The notes below the pieces were generated by a model, which did not search any database, had not been told where the DNA came from, and was given only the letters and a program-made list of their open reading frames with translations. From Aspidiotus rigidus (Eukaryota; Arthropoda; Insecta; Hemiptera; Diaspididae), in the NCBI GenBank assembly GCA_035079385.1, contig JAVHKY010000013.1, forward strand, positions 2,976,001-3,040,000: a stretch of DNA of 64,000 nt, in the 5' to 3' direction. Of this stretch, positions 46,100-59,551 are shown in pieces; within the stretch, counting starts at the first letter, position 1; each line of letters starts with the position of its first letter. Both the position numbers and the translations under genes were made by a program.

Positions 46100-46674
46100 T
46101 CTAACCCGATAATATAATAGCTCCGCGGTTCTCGGAATGCGGAATGGAGGAAAAAAAGGCTATACTAGGGTTAGCATGAAGTGTACTCGCAACTTAATCC
46201 AGAAATTCGCTAGTCTGAAAGAGAAAAAGAGAGGAATTTTGATGACGTCACGGACTACTGACGTCATCGTCACGCATGTTGATGACATCACAAGCAGATT
46301 CAACGGGTGATGATGACGTCACAGGGAGGTTTTAAACTGGTTGATATCTCAACTGTGCCTCTATCCGTTATCGAAAATTCGCAAGTTTGAAGCTGAGTTT
46401 CCTCTTTTTAATGCCTTTACCGGTAACGGCACGACAGTCATCTATTGGAAATCTGCAAAGTCAAATTTGAGTTGACCTTCCACCCTCCTGAAAATTTCCG
46501 AGGAGTCCTTGACTCGATCCAGAATAATTAACTTATTACATCCGACCAAAAATGAGGGCGAACGAGCGGAGTGAGTTAGTCACGGGAAGCTAGTCAGATT
46601 AAAATATTTATGACGTCACGAGGAGGTTTAAGCTGGTTCAAGTTTTCACTATATCATTATCTACTATCGAAAAT
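46100..46674. repeat. TGACGTCA-rich repeat DNA
   Basis: GATGACGTCAC words recur at about 46240, 46258 and 46312, and GACGTCACGAGGAGGTTTAA at about 46612 matches GACGTCACAGGGAGGTTTTA at 46314. GTTATCGAAAATTCGCAAG and TATTGGAAATCTGCAAAG belong to the family at 43141-43320. No gene. Confidence 0.5.
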
Positions 46675-46676
46675 TA

Positions 46677-47000
46677 TTTTTTCGGTTCACATGAATAAAA
46701 ACGCGTTCCTTCGGTGCTTCTTTGTAAGACGCGAAGACGCGTTTTTTTACTTTAGGGCTCAAAGAGTTAGGTTGCGCGCATGCGCGCATTTTGCATGCGT
46801 GTTCTTGGTCTATCTGATCTCTTAATAATTTTAAATATAACACTCGAATTTTTCCTTGTGTTCATTAATTGTAAGAAAATTACGATTTCGTTATTCTATG
46901 TGTGTTTCCATCAACAATGTTATGATGCTCTAATAAAAAAGTGAAAATTTTAGTTATAGATCATCTCGCATTTGCGTTTTTATTCGTGTGAACCGAAAAA
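46677..47000. mobile_element. TA-flanked MITE, 324 bp
   Basis: Left end TTTTTTCGGTTCACATGAAT (then AAAAACGC) is matched inverted at the right end (GCGTTTTTATTCGTGTGAAC, CGAAAAA). That gives TIRs of about 28 bp with one internal mismatch. TA dinucleotides flank both ends (46675-46676, 47001-47002). The interior is noncoding and includes a (GCAT)n-like palindrome, GCGCGCATGCGCGC. Confidence 0.75.
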
Positions 47001-47264
47001 TAGCGTACGCCACAGGTGAACGGAGGAAAGCGATATACTCGCGCTGCATGGCGGTCGTATAGAAATCGCTCTCCTCCGTCCCTTATAGCGTATTATACTA
47101 TGTCTTGATTGGAAGCTGGATCGAGCAACTATAAAAAGACATTGAAAATGATCTTTATTTATTTGGCTCCGCGAGAACATTTTTCAATGCTGTTTTGGTT
47201 ATATTCTTTAGCTTGATCCTGGTACTGTATATGCAGAGTTCAGTTTAAAAGCAGTACTTTTTTC

Positions 47265-48044
47265 GGTGCTACTATAGTATGATGTCTACCGAAAAATTGC
47301 GATCTACCCATAAATCGAGGATTATACTGTGTGGTCTACCACAAGGAAAGAATCGAAGTAACGATTTACGAAAATTCTTATCTTTTTATTCTTGGTTTAA
47401 ACTTCTTTCTCGATTACATGTACTCAGCGCTCGTGTAGTATGAGTCAGGTTGTTATCATACGTAACGGAACCTGACTTCATCAAATTGTGACATCACAGG
47501 CCCGGACATTGGATATATATACAATAAGAGGGGGATTTGGAATACTTTAGAAGGACGTTTCAAGTATTATGGTGTTTGAAGTGTTGCATATTGAAGGGAC
47601 TGAATCAATAGGTGTATGAAGCATTGCATATCTAGTTACTCAAAGGGCCTATCTTTCAGGCTATATACACCGACCATCGAGCTACAGGTATAAATGATAG
47701 GAGGACGACTTGGAAAATTTTTGCGCGGCGTCCTTAGCAATCACTTCCAATCGCACCTCAATCATTACTGCTGGAAAGTTCTCCGCAAAAACGATAATGA
47801 TCTCTTTATATCTTTTCTTCGTGACGTGGGTACCGTTTACCGATAACTTTACTTGCGACTTACTTCGTGACAAAAATGTTTTGATTCTTCATGTAAAAAT
47901 TTTATGACAATATTGTTTCATATGGTAGCTTTTATGAATATAAGTACGTGTGAATGGTTCTTCAAGTTTCTCCTTCAGGTAGACCTCAGATTACAATCCA
48001 AATTGTTCACAAATTGTCGGTAGACCGCATGCTATAGTAGCACC
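47265..48044. mobile_element. 780-bp TIR element with 8-bp target-site duplication
   Basis: Exact 8-bp direct repeats CTTTTTTC (47257-47264, 48045-48052) flank termini GGTGCTACTATAGTATG and, inverted, GGTGCTACTATAGCATG, with inverted homology running into GTCTACCGA. Eight-bp duplications fit hAT, P or Merlin-type transposases. No transposase is visible. About 47500-47720 contains an inverted copy of repeat DNA also present at 52640-52890. Confidence 0.8.
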
Positions 48045-48059
48045 CTTTTTTCTTCTCGA

Positions 48060-48300
48060 GTTGGCTTTCGAGTGATGTAGAATTACTGTCTCAGGAATTT
48101 TGCTTGCATCATTCAACTGACAGAAAATACTGTGGGAGGAGCTTTCATCTTAGTCAGCACTAACCTTGGAGATTTCAACTCCAAATAGCATTTGGAATCT
48201 CATCTAGCCCGGGCCTTCCAATACTTTTCCTATAGTCTATAATTATCAACTGCTATAAACACCATCTTGGTGCGTAAGAGAACGCGGCATTCTCTTGGTA
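48060..48300 (-). mobile_element. Possible LINE RT-domain fragment
   Basis: The minus strand reads KVLEGPGLDEIPNAIWS, close to the K(A/G)PGxDxIPNExxK start of a non-LTR reverse transcriptase domain, then breaks. Too short and decayed to place in a clade. Confidence 0.35.
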
Positions 48301-50939
48301 ACATACCTAACTATTGTTCGTGGCCAATATGAGAACAAGCCATTAATAACCCCCTTACCCGATATCTGGCTCGAACTTGAAACGTTCAATTGCAGGTAAC
48401 TGAATCACTTACTTCAATTAATTTTCTTGAAACCAAAGCTTGAAACGTGCGTAAATGGCAACACTGTACAAGAGGACCAGAAAATGAGATTGAGAATCTT
48501 TTAAAGAATGATTTCAAAACGTTACACACATACACAAGAACCTATCCTTGTCCATCATTCACCATGATGTCAGATTTATAGGTTCACTACGTGCTAATTG
48601 TGTCATTACATTTCTTCAAACCTTTTCTTCTCTTAAGAAGGCGCAAATGATTATGTCCCTGGTGTGAACTTACAGAAGGAAAAAGTTGTTGGGGTCTGCA
48701 GGCTTCGGCTCGTGGCCAATTTTCTCCAGAACTGGGGTCCCATCGCAAAAAACACCCTCACAAAATAATGAGATCTGTAGAGAACGCTCTTGTAGTTGAT
48801 AGCCTTTTCCACTAATGCGCATCTCCGTCATTCAATAATAATGTTTGTCCCTATCCGTTAGGAGCAACTCGGTCGCGGATTGTGAAAACGATCTGGTTTG
48901 AAAAGGAACTCTGAAAATATGACAGAGATTTCTTGGAGAAGTATTTCCCATCATTACTGAGTTCGCGTGCCTTTCTTGCCCGACCATTGTTCGTAGCCCT
49001 ACAAAGTAGGGATTCAATATCATAGACGTGAGGAGTGTCTATGTTAGCTTATTTTACACAAATCTTATTGATATTTTGTTGAGCGAACTCAACAGCGATT
49101 CTTGAATTACAGCAACTTCTGTTTTCTTTTTCTTATGCTGTAAGTTAATGAAGGTTAGGTACATTATCTCCTTCCTGTTCTTCTGCACTTGAAGAACATT
49201 TACACTTACGTAATCGGGGTTAATTCGTGTGTTTTAAAAACTTTCGGTACGAATAGTGCGAGTCATAAAGGTGCTAAATTTATAGATCTGATAGCGTTCA
49301 ATATCCATTTCGTGAAAGGAAAACGACTTTAATCACCTTTCATCGGACTTTAACTCCTACGCGCGTCTACATCACTTCGAAAAAAATTAAGCGAATTAAT
49401 AACAATAATAATTCAGCATTAAACTTTTAACGTACTACGTAAATACATTTTCTAAAACGTAAATACATTCACCAGTCGTTACCGACAAATTACTGCACGT
49501 AAATTTTTTTTTTCGGTTCTGATAATATTCCTAGGTAGGAGCATCTTCAGTAGCACTCGGCACTCGACACCCGCAATTGTCGGAAGTTAGGTAAGTCTCA
49601 CTTAATCGCGAGTGCAACCGGCTGTTGTCATTTTTTACCGATAAATCGTGTAAACGCTCGTAATTGTGGCGTAATCGGAATTACCCATGCCGATGAGTTA
49701 GTCATTACATTATGTACCTATTTGTACATTAGTATACACGAGTTTTTATATTAGTAAAGTTTTTTGGTTCGACGACAGTCAATTTAATTTTCACAAGAAT
49801 GCCTTAAAATTGGTGGTTAACTGTCCCATCGTTTTACAGTTAGAAGTATCGGTTCGAAATTATCACTAAAGGCATATTCTTAAGCGCCGCTAACGAGATC
49901 CGAGTGTAGTAAATTGCGGAATAGCGAGTCGGGTATGCGAGCCCGGAAGAACGAAAATATGTTCCGAAAGTTTTCAATTACATCGGTGTATTACCTCATC
50001 ATCGCAATATCATCTGTGTGTTATGACGTCAGCGACAATAGCAATTATTTTCTCAAGTATACTTGCAGACACTACAGGCCAACAAAAAGTACAGTACAAT
50101 CGTCTTACTTTTTTCAACTTTCTTACCGACTTGCGGTTTGGATTCGTTCGCATACGCTCGTATTCTTTGTCTTCCATTAGACCCGTATACTTTTTGCCAT
50201 CCGGAATTCACTCACAACGAATTTTTGTACAGGGAACTTCCTCTTTGCAAACGTCTGCTTAACCTTGTGTTACAAAACCTGGCATCATACTCTCAAATCA
50301 ATAGGAAAAGTTTTGAACGAAATAAATATAGAAATTTTACCTACCTAAAATCATGCTGAAGCAAATTTCTTTTTTGTATGTACTCCCTACTCACAAGTTC
50401 CCTTACAAGTCAATCATTATCAGTGCTGAAAATGATTTTAGACCGTGTCGGCTCTATGGATGTCGATACCTTGCTCCGAGAAAATTCTGTTATTCCTAGA
50501 GCCAATTTCATTGTGAACCGTATTTGATTAACAGAAGAAAAACACCGTGCAAAATTTTTAGTCTGCACATATTATCACACTGATTTTCTCTTAACATGCA
50601 TCAAGAGAGCGTGAAACAGATGTAACGAGTTCACGTACAACTGCAAACTTTGTACTGTGTTTACCTCCGATGTTGATCATCTGTTCATTTATATACATCC
50701 TATCCTTGACCTTAATCAGTCAAAGTTCAACTGTATTTGATTCCTCTATCTATAATGTCAGTGAAAATATCTAAAATATTATATTTAAAATAAAAGTCAA
50801 GAATGCGCTTATCGCTCGGGCTGTATTTGAGCAACAAACTTGCTTAGAGGTTCAATTGAGAATCTTTTAAATCGATTGTGATCATCACAATCGATACTGA
50901 CCGTGAAAAAATTCATACAGATCATTCGCATGAACTTAC
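48301..50939. other. Intergenic, no supported gene
   Basis: Decayed, moderately GC-balanced DNA to about 49030, then AT-rich. AGTTAGGTAAGTCTC at about 49586 resembles a splice donor, and an ORF from 49961 starts with a hydrophobic segment (YYLIIAISSVCYD). All three plus frames are partly open there, so no gene is called. Confidence 0.35.
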
Positions 50940-51260
50940 AACCCGATTAACCCCGTCGATTATCAATTTAACGTCAATTTTCAGTCGACACACCGAGAAT
51001 TAACTTCTTTGAGAGTCTTAGTAAAAATTGCCATGATACATTGTTGAAATCGACTTCACGTCGACGTCGACCTCAGGCATCAACTCCATTTCGACTTATT
51101 GACCACGTTGATTTCAGGTTAATTTCGGGTCGATTTTTCCAAACCTTTTATCGACCTCAAAGCGACTGCTCTATGAATTCTTAGTTTTCTGGGAACGACA
51201 CACTGATCAACTTTAAATCGACCTCAAATTGACGTGGATCTAAAATCGATTCTTAGCGTT
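50940..51260. repeat. TCGAC-rich repeat, third copy
   Basis: Contains CTTCACGTCGACGTCGACCT, GGGTCGATTTTTCC and CTTTAAATCGACCTC. Same degenerate family as 3596-4520 and 13745-13960. Confidence 0.55.
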
Positions 51261-51595
51261 CTGTCTGTTTGTTGACCTTGCTATTCGCACACGGAATTTG
51301 CAGTCAGAATTATATAATGAGGGTCACTGAGAATTTTATATTGCTTATCTAGTGCAGCAATGGTCGAATCGACGCGACGCAACTTCGATTTCTATTTTCT
51401 GTCGGTATTAGAATCTGAAAGGGTACCAGAAGAAACTCATTTTTGGTGTTCCCATTCCTACGGAATTTCTTGAAAGTACGGAATTTCAGCGATTTCCTAC
51501 GGATAAAATCCAAAGCAAGTTTATTGCGCTTCAGAACCAATTTATTGCGCTCCAAAGCTCCTACGGATTTTTTAATTTACAAAAATTCATCTGCT

Positions 51596-52135
51596 GTGTT
51601 AGTCGAGGCAAATAGGGAACCTGTTTTATGAAGGTTTCTTTGTTTAGGTATACGTTTTCATAATAAAGATTAAACTTCGTTCCTCACCACCTTGGAAGTT
51701 TAAGCTCGAAAGTGCATATTTTTCGAAATTCCTCTCTATCAAATACAGCTCAATATTCGAATTTTTTCCAAGTCCCTCTCCCATTAGATACAACTTAAAA
51801 GGCAACATTTTTCCAAGCTCCGACGCCCCTCCTATTACGTATTATGGCTTGGAGGTCATAACTTTTTCAAGTCCCTTCACCAACATATAAAGCTTCAAAG
51901 ACTTTTTCCAAATCCCCCTCCGATCACATATAACTCGAAGATCGAAATTTTTCTTACCCTCCCCCCCCCCCTCATCATATAAAGCTCGGAGGCCGGAATA
52001 TCAACAGGGAACCTGTTCTATAGGTTTTTTTTTCTTGAAAAATTGCCATCCGACGTTCAACATCTGACCAAAAAGAACTTACAAAAATTCTGCTTCTTTT
52101 TATTTATTTATTTATCTATTTATTTATTTATCTAT

Positions 52136-52174
<39 letters not shown>

Positions 52175-54440
52175 TTTGTTTATTTATTGAGTATCTTCCT
52201 TTCTTTTTTTATATGATAGGAAAAACTAGAGACAATTTTGGAATGATAGGAGATTTCGGATAGTTCGTGTTTTCTCAATTCAATTCCACCTTACCCTAGA
52301 GTTCAAATTTATCGTGCGTTTTTTTTTTTTTCAGGGGTTTCTCCAATGGGCTTATAAACCTCATTACTAAAACAAATCCGACCCATAGAACAAGTTCCCT
52401 GCGTTCCTCGATCAACATTGTTAAGGAAGCCCCAATTTTTCGTAGTCCCCTCCTAACATGTACAGCTCCAAAGACAAAATTTTCTCCTGTACCCCTTCCA
52501 TTACCTACAGCTCCGAGAACAACATTTTTTAACAGGGAATCGAGGTTTTTCAGAAAAAATGTCCACCGTCCGGTGTCTGTCCGGCCAGCAAAGCTCAAAG
52601 CTCAAAAATTCTCTAAATCCCCCTTCTGTCATATATAGCTCAGTGGTCGGTGTATATAGCCTGAAAGATAGCCCCTTTGAGAACTAGATATGCAATACTT
52701 CTTACACCAAATGACTCAGCCCCTTCAATGAGCCATATATGCAACGCTTCAAACACCATAAGACAGAACGTCCTTTTAAGGTATTCTAAATCCCCCTCCC
52801 ATTATATATAGCTCGTAGGTCGAATCATATATAGCTTGGAGGTCGGAACTTTTTCAAGTCCCCTCCTATTATATATAGCTCTAAAGTCTGGGCCTGTCAA
52901 GTCACAATTTGATGACGTCGTTTAACTCCGTTGAAGAACCCATGAGTTTTTCAAAGTCTCTTTCTCACTTTTAGTATGTAGCTTGAAAGTTAAAATTCTA
53001 ACAGGGAACCTGTTCTATGTTTTTTTTTTTTTAGAAATTCGCCGTACGCCGACCGGCCAAAAACTTGAAAAAATTTCGACTCTTATGCTAGGTATGATAG
53101 GAGAGTCACAATCCTCCGACAAATATTTTGATGAAAATTTTTGCTTGGAGTAAATCTTCATTAAGTTCAGCCTCTTCCCCCCTCCCAGAAAATCAAAATC
53201 CTTCAAAAAGAGAAGCAGTTTTTTATAACAGAGAAGAAGGTTTCCTCAAATGTACGAACCATAAGATCTAAGAGGTTACCTTTTTCGAATACGAAGGCAC
53301 GTAAGCCTTCGTATTCGAAAAAGGAAACTTCTTAAAACCTGTTGCATGTATGGGGGTTTATTTGAAAAATAGCCGTGTCGTCCGTCGTCCTTCCATAGAA
53401 TTGTAGTTCCAAAGGGGTGAGATCACTGACCGAATTTAGGAACTTGAAAAAATTCCATAATCGAGCTATGTAGGTGAGGGGAGGAGGGGGCTTGGAGAAA
53501 CCTTGATCATCGAACCACATGAGAGGAAAGGAATTGAAAAAATTACTTTTATTGAGCCGTATATAAAAGGGAGAGTGGACTGACAAATTAATATTAACAG
53601 GGAACCTGTTTTATGGGGGGCTATTTGAGAAATCTGGCGTACGCCGTCCGCCGTCCGCCGTGCGCCGTCCAGCGAAAAACTTAGAAAAATTTCGACTCTC
53701 GAGCTATATATGATAGGAGGGGGACTTGGAAGAATTTCAAGTCTCGAGCTATATATAATAGGGGGGGGGGGACTTGGAAGAATTTTGACTTTCGAGCTAC
53801 CGTCCGCCATCCAACCAAAAACTTAGAAAAATTTTGAGACTCGAGCTATATATGATAGGAGTGGGACTTGGAAGAATTGTGACTTCCGAGCTATATATGA
53901 TAGAAGGGGGACTTAGAAGAATTTCGACTCTCGAGCTACATATGATAGGAGAGAATGTAGAATGATAATTTCGATTTGAATTATATGACAATATTATCAA
54001 CTCAGTTCCACACCACCTGAGAGGTCGAGTTAAGGAATTGAGGGTTCCCCGCTGCCATTGCAACGTCTGCAATGGCTTCTAATTTTAACAGGGAACCTGT
54101 TTTATGGGGGGCTATTTGAGAAATCTGCCGTCCGCCGTCCGCCGTCCGCCGTGCGCCGTCCAGCGAAAAACTTGGAAAAATTTCGACTCTCGAGAATATA
54201 TGATAGGAGGGGGACTTGGAAAAAATTTCGACCCTCGAGCCATATATGATAGGAGAGGGACTTAGAAAAAATTTCGAATCTGAAGCTATATATGATAGAA
54301 GAGGGACTTGGAAAACTTTTGACTCTCGAGCTATATATGATAGGGGACAAATTTTCCCAAGTCTCCCTCCTATCATAAATAGCTCGAGATTTGAGAATAC
54401 CAAATCCTATTTGACTCATAAAACAGGTTCCCTGCGTTCC
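51596..54440. repeat. Array of 'ATATATGATAGGAGGG / AACAGGGAACCTGTTTTATG' repeats
   Basis: Dozens of diverged copies of CGAGCTATATATGATAGG, then AGGGGGACTTGGAAAAATTT and CGACTCT, occur in both orientations with a period near 50-70 bp. Interspersed heads AACAGGGAACCTGTTTTATG occur at about 51613, 52008, 53003, 53599 and 54088, and inverted at about 52385 and 54420. The heads at 53599 and 54088 continue into GGGGGGCTATTTGAGAAATC and a (CCGTCCG)n tract. A (TTTA)n microsatellite lies at about 52098-52180. ORFs here are repeat artefacts. A long copy of the left part recurs at 59552-59950. Confidence 0.85.
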
Positions 54441-54889
54441 TCGTTTAACTTCGTTAAGGAAGCCGTCGTTTTTTCAAGGTATGAATATCAAGAGGAAGAC
54501 TTGAAGAAAGGTGGAATATCGAGAGGAGAGAGGGGGTCCTGATCTCGAGGAGTGCGGTCGCTTCGACCTACTCCAGGGTCTTTGAAAAATTTTCAGCTTC
54601 GTCTAATGAGAGGGAGACTTTAAAAAATTTCAACTATTGGGCTACCTGCCTGTTTCCAGTTTTTCACATATGAGAGAAAAGAACTCGAAGGAATTTCACT
54701 TCTGACTTCATAAAAGGGAGAGGGATTTGGAAGTATTTTGACCATATTATAATCAATACTAATCAATTACCGAAATCAAAAAAGTGTCTGGAGACTCAAA
54801 CTCCACTCACTCGGCTTCAGGGGTAATCTTCCGTAAATTTTACAAAGCTTTCTCAATAATCGTCCACTAACAGTCCGAATAAAAAATTT
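54441..54889. other. Intergenic with weak repeat remnants
   Basis: Contains diverged pieces of the preceding repeat family (GAGAGGGATTTGGAAGTATT). No gene. Confidence 0.4.
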
Positions 54890-56575
54890 AACCTCCTTCC
54901 CCCACATAGTAGGAGTAGTGTCCCTCAAGCAGCATATTCAGTGTACTTCTCTTCCTCATTGCGATCAACGATATTACTGAATACGTCACAACGTTTGTTC
55001 GCCGACAATTACAATAGTTCCGTACAGTCTTCTGACCCTCACAGAGCCCAAAGGTCACTACAAGAAACTCTCAATTCTATCATTTGTTGGACTTCACTGA
55101 ATCAACTGTGTCATATTCAAATAACGTAAACCTATCCCCTCCATACGACCATTACTCCTACAAAACTTCGAAATTACAAAATGTCAGTCTGCTAAATTAC
55201 TAGGAAAATTACACTTTGACCAAAAACTGAATTGGTCCCAACACATCAGAATTCTAAAAACCTCATGTATTCGAGCCTTCACCATAATAAAATACCGATC
55301 CCACCCCTCCAAAAGATGCAATACGAGGTCTCATTCGATCACGTCTAGACTATGGCACACCCATACAATTTAGCTTCCAAATCAATTATCAAACCTCTAG
55401 AGTCTAGACCCTATTCAAACTCACTCACTCAGACTAGCGCTGGGAGCTTTTCATACAAACCCCAAACTCAGTTTATACGCTAAAGCCGCCGAACCACTGC
55501 TGCTAGACCGCGGAATCATCCTCACCTCAAATTTTTTTATCTCAACTCCCACACCTATCAATTTACAAACCCTATTTTCCTTCCACCGACACCTGCTAAT
55601 AAAAAAATCTACTTCCATCTCAAACAATCTCTTGACAAACGTTTTTCCATCTACCCCTTACAACCTATATTCACACTCACTTCTCCCCTCTCCTTGGACT
55701 TTTTATCGACTCAATATCATACAAATACACATTTACCATATCAAAGGTTTAATCTAAGAATATCCTAATCACATCATTTGCTACTCGGACGGATAGAGCT
55801 GCCTATGCTTATTCTGTAGACGGCGACCGAGTCCGCAACATAAACTCATGGCCATCCTTGCCTGTTTTTCTCATCTCACTCAATTTGCACGGAATAGCAA
55901 CTTTCTACTTCTTACTGATTCACTATCCTCACTTCACTCACTGCTAGACCATTACAGCTCTAACCCTCTCATTCAAAGAATTCCTTTATTACGAACTAAA
56001 CTTAACTCAATTGACTGCAAATAACATACATATAGATACCAGGACACGTCGACTTACAAGAACGTGACGTAGTCAACAAATCTGATGAAAAAAGGCCGTT
56101 GCTCTCAGAAAAATATCGGACAAATCTGACTGCAAAAATCACTTCCGATCTCTCATCACTCAACAATCGTATAATTTTTGGTAATCTCAATCCAACAACA
56201 AACTCCTCCGTATTAAGGAAACCCTATACTATGGTCAAACTTCAATAAGAGTTCGAGAAGAGAAGAAGTCATCACACTCGCACCTGACCAACGCTTGTAT
56301 ACTATCTCCTTTATCTCGCCCGCACTGCAAAGAAAATCTCACCCCCTGATCATTTGTTTGCATGTCCTCAACTTCAATACAGGTTTCATCCTTTGTCTCA
56401 CAAGCACTCGAAAATAATCATGATATTTTATCACGCTGTCTCTCCAGTACTTACGTCTCACACAATTTCTCCCACTCCGTTCAATATTGACTATTCTTCT
56501 TCAAAACTATATACAATCCGTAAGAGTACGTTAAAGCTATGTCATATTAGTAAACACATTTGTGTCTTTTCGTAC
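54890..56575 (+). mobile_element. I-clade LINE remnant: RT, RNase H and C-terminal Cys/His region
   Basis: In shifting plus frames: SSVPQAAYSV and LFLIAINDITEY around the (G)VPQGSVLSPxLF core; KCQSAKLLGKLHFDQKLNWS, QHIRILKTSC; LRLALGAFHTNP; then an RNase H-like domain with ICYSDG (TDGS), LLTDSLSSL, and IPGHVDLQERDVVNK (the WIPGHVGIxGNExAD motif); and finally SPPDHLFACPQL. The order RT, RNase H, CCHC-like tail is that of I-type LINEs. Numerous stops and shifts; dead, 5'-truncated. Confidence 0.75.
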
Positions 56576-59551
56576 TAATGGCCCTTCCTCAATACATGTA
56601 AAATTAAAAAAAAAAATACTCTCTTGAAATCAAAGTACAAAAAAAATTTCCTATTTGCCCAAATTAACGTAATTAATGAGAGAAACGACGCAAGTAATTT
56701 TTGGTCAATCAGCAGGTCATCACGCCCAATAATAAACTTGGATGAAATTTTTGAACCAAAGACGGTGAGTAGGAGAAAAAAATACATAGGTACGACCCAA
56801 AAATTGTCCACAGCATCCTTCTTTAAAAAAACCTTATTGCCGCACATCTGCTTCTCTCAACTAGATTAAGGGAAACGAGAAGGAAATTGATACGAATAAT
56901 TCAATTACTTCTCTGATTCTGATGTGAGGATTATAGCTAGATAACACACGACAATGATTGTTTGAGAACGTACGCGAAGACTCAATTTTACCGCATATGT
57001 GTAAACGATAATTTACAAAGACAATACAACTGATGAATTGACAGAAAAATTTTCAATAATAATTTTTGTAAAAAAAAAAAAAAAAAAAAAAAGCTAGGAT
57101 AAGGATTATCTCTAAACATAAAATTCAACTTTGACGTACGCGAGAAGAGATTCGTTGCGTCAAATTAAGACTACGCCGTTGAAATGAGGTTGAGATGAGA
57201 GAGATGAAGAATGTTTATGGAGAGTAATTGTTGGTGTAGACGACTGCATACATGGTAGGAGAAGTTATAAACTAAACACTACCATAAATACTTTTCAGGT
57301 AGGGCAGTAAACTGACGGAACTAAATGGAGCTGAAATATTCTTGTTCGGTATAAACAGTGAATATCGCTAGTGCCTACATTCAGTTCTTGATTTTACCGT
57401 TACAGATGTTGATTCATTATCATCGCTCGTAGTTCTTTTTGAGTTTTTTTTTCTCCACGTTCCAGCAGTAGTACTCTTCTCTTGTTTTACCGCAGGTCTT
57501 CGTTCGTCAGTTTATTGGTTCGTCTTTTTTTTTTTTTTTTTTTTTTTTTTTCTCTCCTAAATTCATATTATATTTCGGGTGTTTTGAAGTGATTCTATAT
57601 TATTAATAAATAGGTAAGTTATTTTTTTCGTAATTTTCTGCTCAAAAGAGAAATTTTATACGAACGCGATGGTTCGAGATGACGAATTTTTGATACAGAA
57701 AGAACGTGCACAAATTGGCGATGTTTTTCTCGTTGCGATTTTCTCGTGCGTACGATCTTATCTCAAAGAGTAGATGCATGCCATTTACTTGACATCTTTT
57801 CGCCATATAGGTCGCATACATCCTTCTAGACGCTCGAAAGTGTTACTATTTTAATTCGATTTGAGGTCAACTCGCCGGTGCTCAATCGTCTACTCGATCG
57901 ATGGCCTCTCGAAGAATATCGGTAATACCCAATCCAGTTATTTGATGCAATTAAGATGGCGACATAAGCTTCCGAGCTTGTATTGGAATCTTCTTAACAC
58001 GATTTTTTCCATCGTCTACGTGGAATCGGAGCAGGTCTGGCTCCCTCTATCCCTTATATTACCTATCGTGGACCTATTAATAAAACGCTGCGCCACTTTA
58101 TCATTCGCGGGCACCCATAAAAGATAAGCTGAATGTCTCTACGTCCACTGGATTTCGAAAGAAATAAACTTCACATTCCCACGTTGACCTACAAAATCCT
58201 AATAAGATATTGTTCGAGCTGTATAGATTATCGTTCACTAGGCCACTGGAGAACACTCTTCGTATAACCGAAGTGTTAGAACGCGATGAAAATTCACTTT
58301 CGCAATAATCAAAATCTTTATTGTACGTGCATACACACACACAGTGTATCAGCGAAGAAAAGAAAGAAGAAAATATGCTATACGTATATAAAATATATAC
58401 GGGGTTTCGAGCCTCATCCACGTTATCTTTTATCATCAATTAATTATTGTAATTCTTCCTCAATTTCGCGTTAGTATAGCACGAAATCGTAATTTCTCCT
58501 TAATTTGTTTTCGTATACATATTATGTGCACTAGGCATAGTCCTAACAACCGGTTTAAACAGTAGGCAACGCACGCCGAACCGATCCGCTTGTTGTGTGT
58601 TTTTTTTACGATATTTATTTCCAGTATTCGAATTCGCGGTCAGATTAATGTACCGACTAGGTTTATAATTACGAACTAAGGTCAGTAGCCACGTTTTTTT
58701 CCTCGATAATGTAGTTCAAGTCGTCGTTGACGTCGTCGTTTGTAGGTTTATTCATGATTTCGTGATGCGGTACGAATGCACTTGTCGCTGCACCACCAGC
58801 TGTCCGATAATTTTTTACGTACTATCTAACCAGTTCGTTTCGGTGACTTAATCGCCGAAAAATAAAATGCATACCCTACCTGAACGCCGCCGAAATTCGC
58901 GTTTAGCTGAAATGATTAACAAGTTCGTATACGCAATCCATCTACATACCCGTACTAAGTGTGAAAAAGCGAACGCAATCTAGTCGCGGTGTAGAAATTT
59001 TCGGAAATGAGGTAAATATCGAAGTGACTGTCTTTCGCCACATCAATTTACTCTGAATAAGTAGGTCTGCTTATTAAATTAAAATTCCTGATCATTCTTG
59101 TCCTGACGCATGTTTGCATACTTCAACTGCATTCTGTTTTTTCTCAACTTGAACCATGACTAACCCTTAGATATCAAAACTCTCATAGATAGATCTTGCT
59201 CACACTTTTCAATATCGAGTTTCTCTCAGTGTTTACTGAGGATTGAATGTTAATGGGCGAGGGAAATGCGAGAAGTGGCCGGTTGAAGCCTCACTGAAAA
59301 ATTATGAAAATTTGTACGGTCTCCATTGAATTAACAGGTGCGAAATTCGCTATTACTTTTTTGTAATAGAGTGCAGGGTTCATGAATTTGACCGTCACTA
59401 CCCAAATTGGTTAGAGCTTATTAGCTTTTTGAAGTGCAGTTATGCAAATTGCCAGGCTCCGTTATGACTTGATTTCAACAAAATAGTATGAGTAATCCGT
59501 GCGTCAGTTAAAACGGGGAAAATCGCAGCTTGCTTCTTCAGCTGCTCGGGA
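56576..59551. other. Intergenic; possible 5' UTR exon of an unseen gene
   Basis: No coding exon recognised. Poly-A at 57070-57092 and poly-T at 57524-57550. ATTAATAAATAG followed by GTAAGTT at 57613 could be a donor after a noncoding exon. CpG-rich 58720-58780 (GTCGTCGTTGACGTCGTCGT) may be promoter-associated. Confidence 0.3.

Noticed and set aside
49961..50359. Overlapping plus-strand ORFs with an N-terminal hydrophobic segment
   Set aside because: Three frames are open over the same bases and none has splice or family support.
53332..54542. Several long ORFs on both strands
   Set aside because: All are translations of the ATATATGATAGG/CCGTCCG repeat array.
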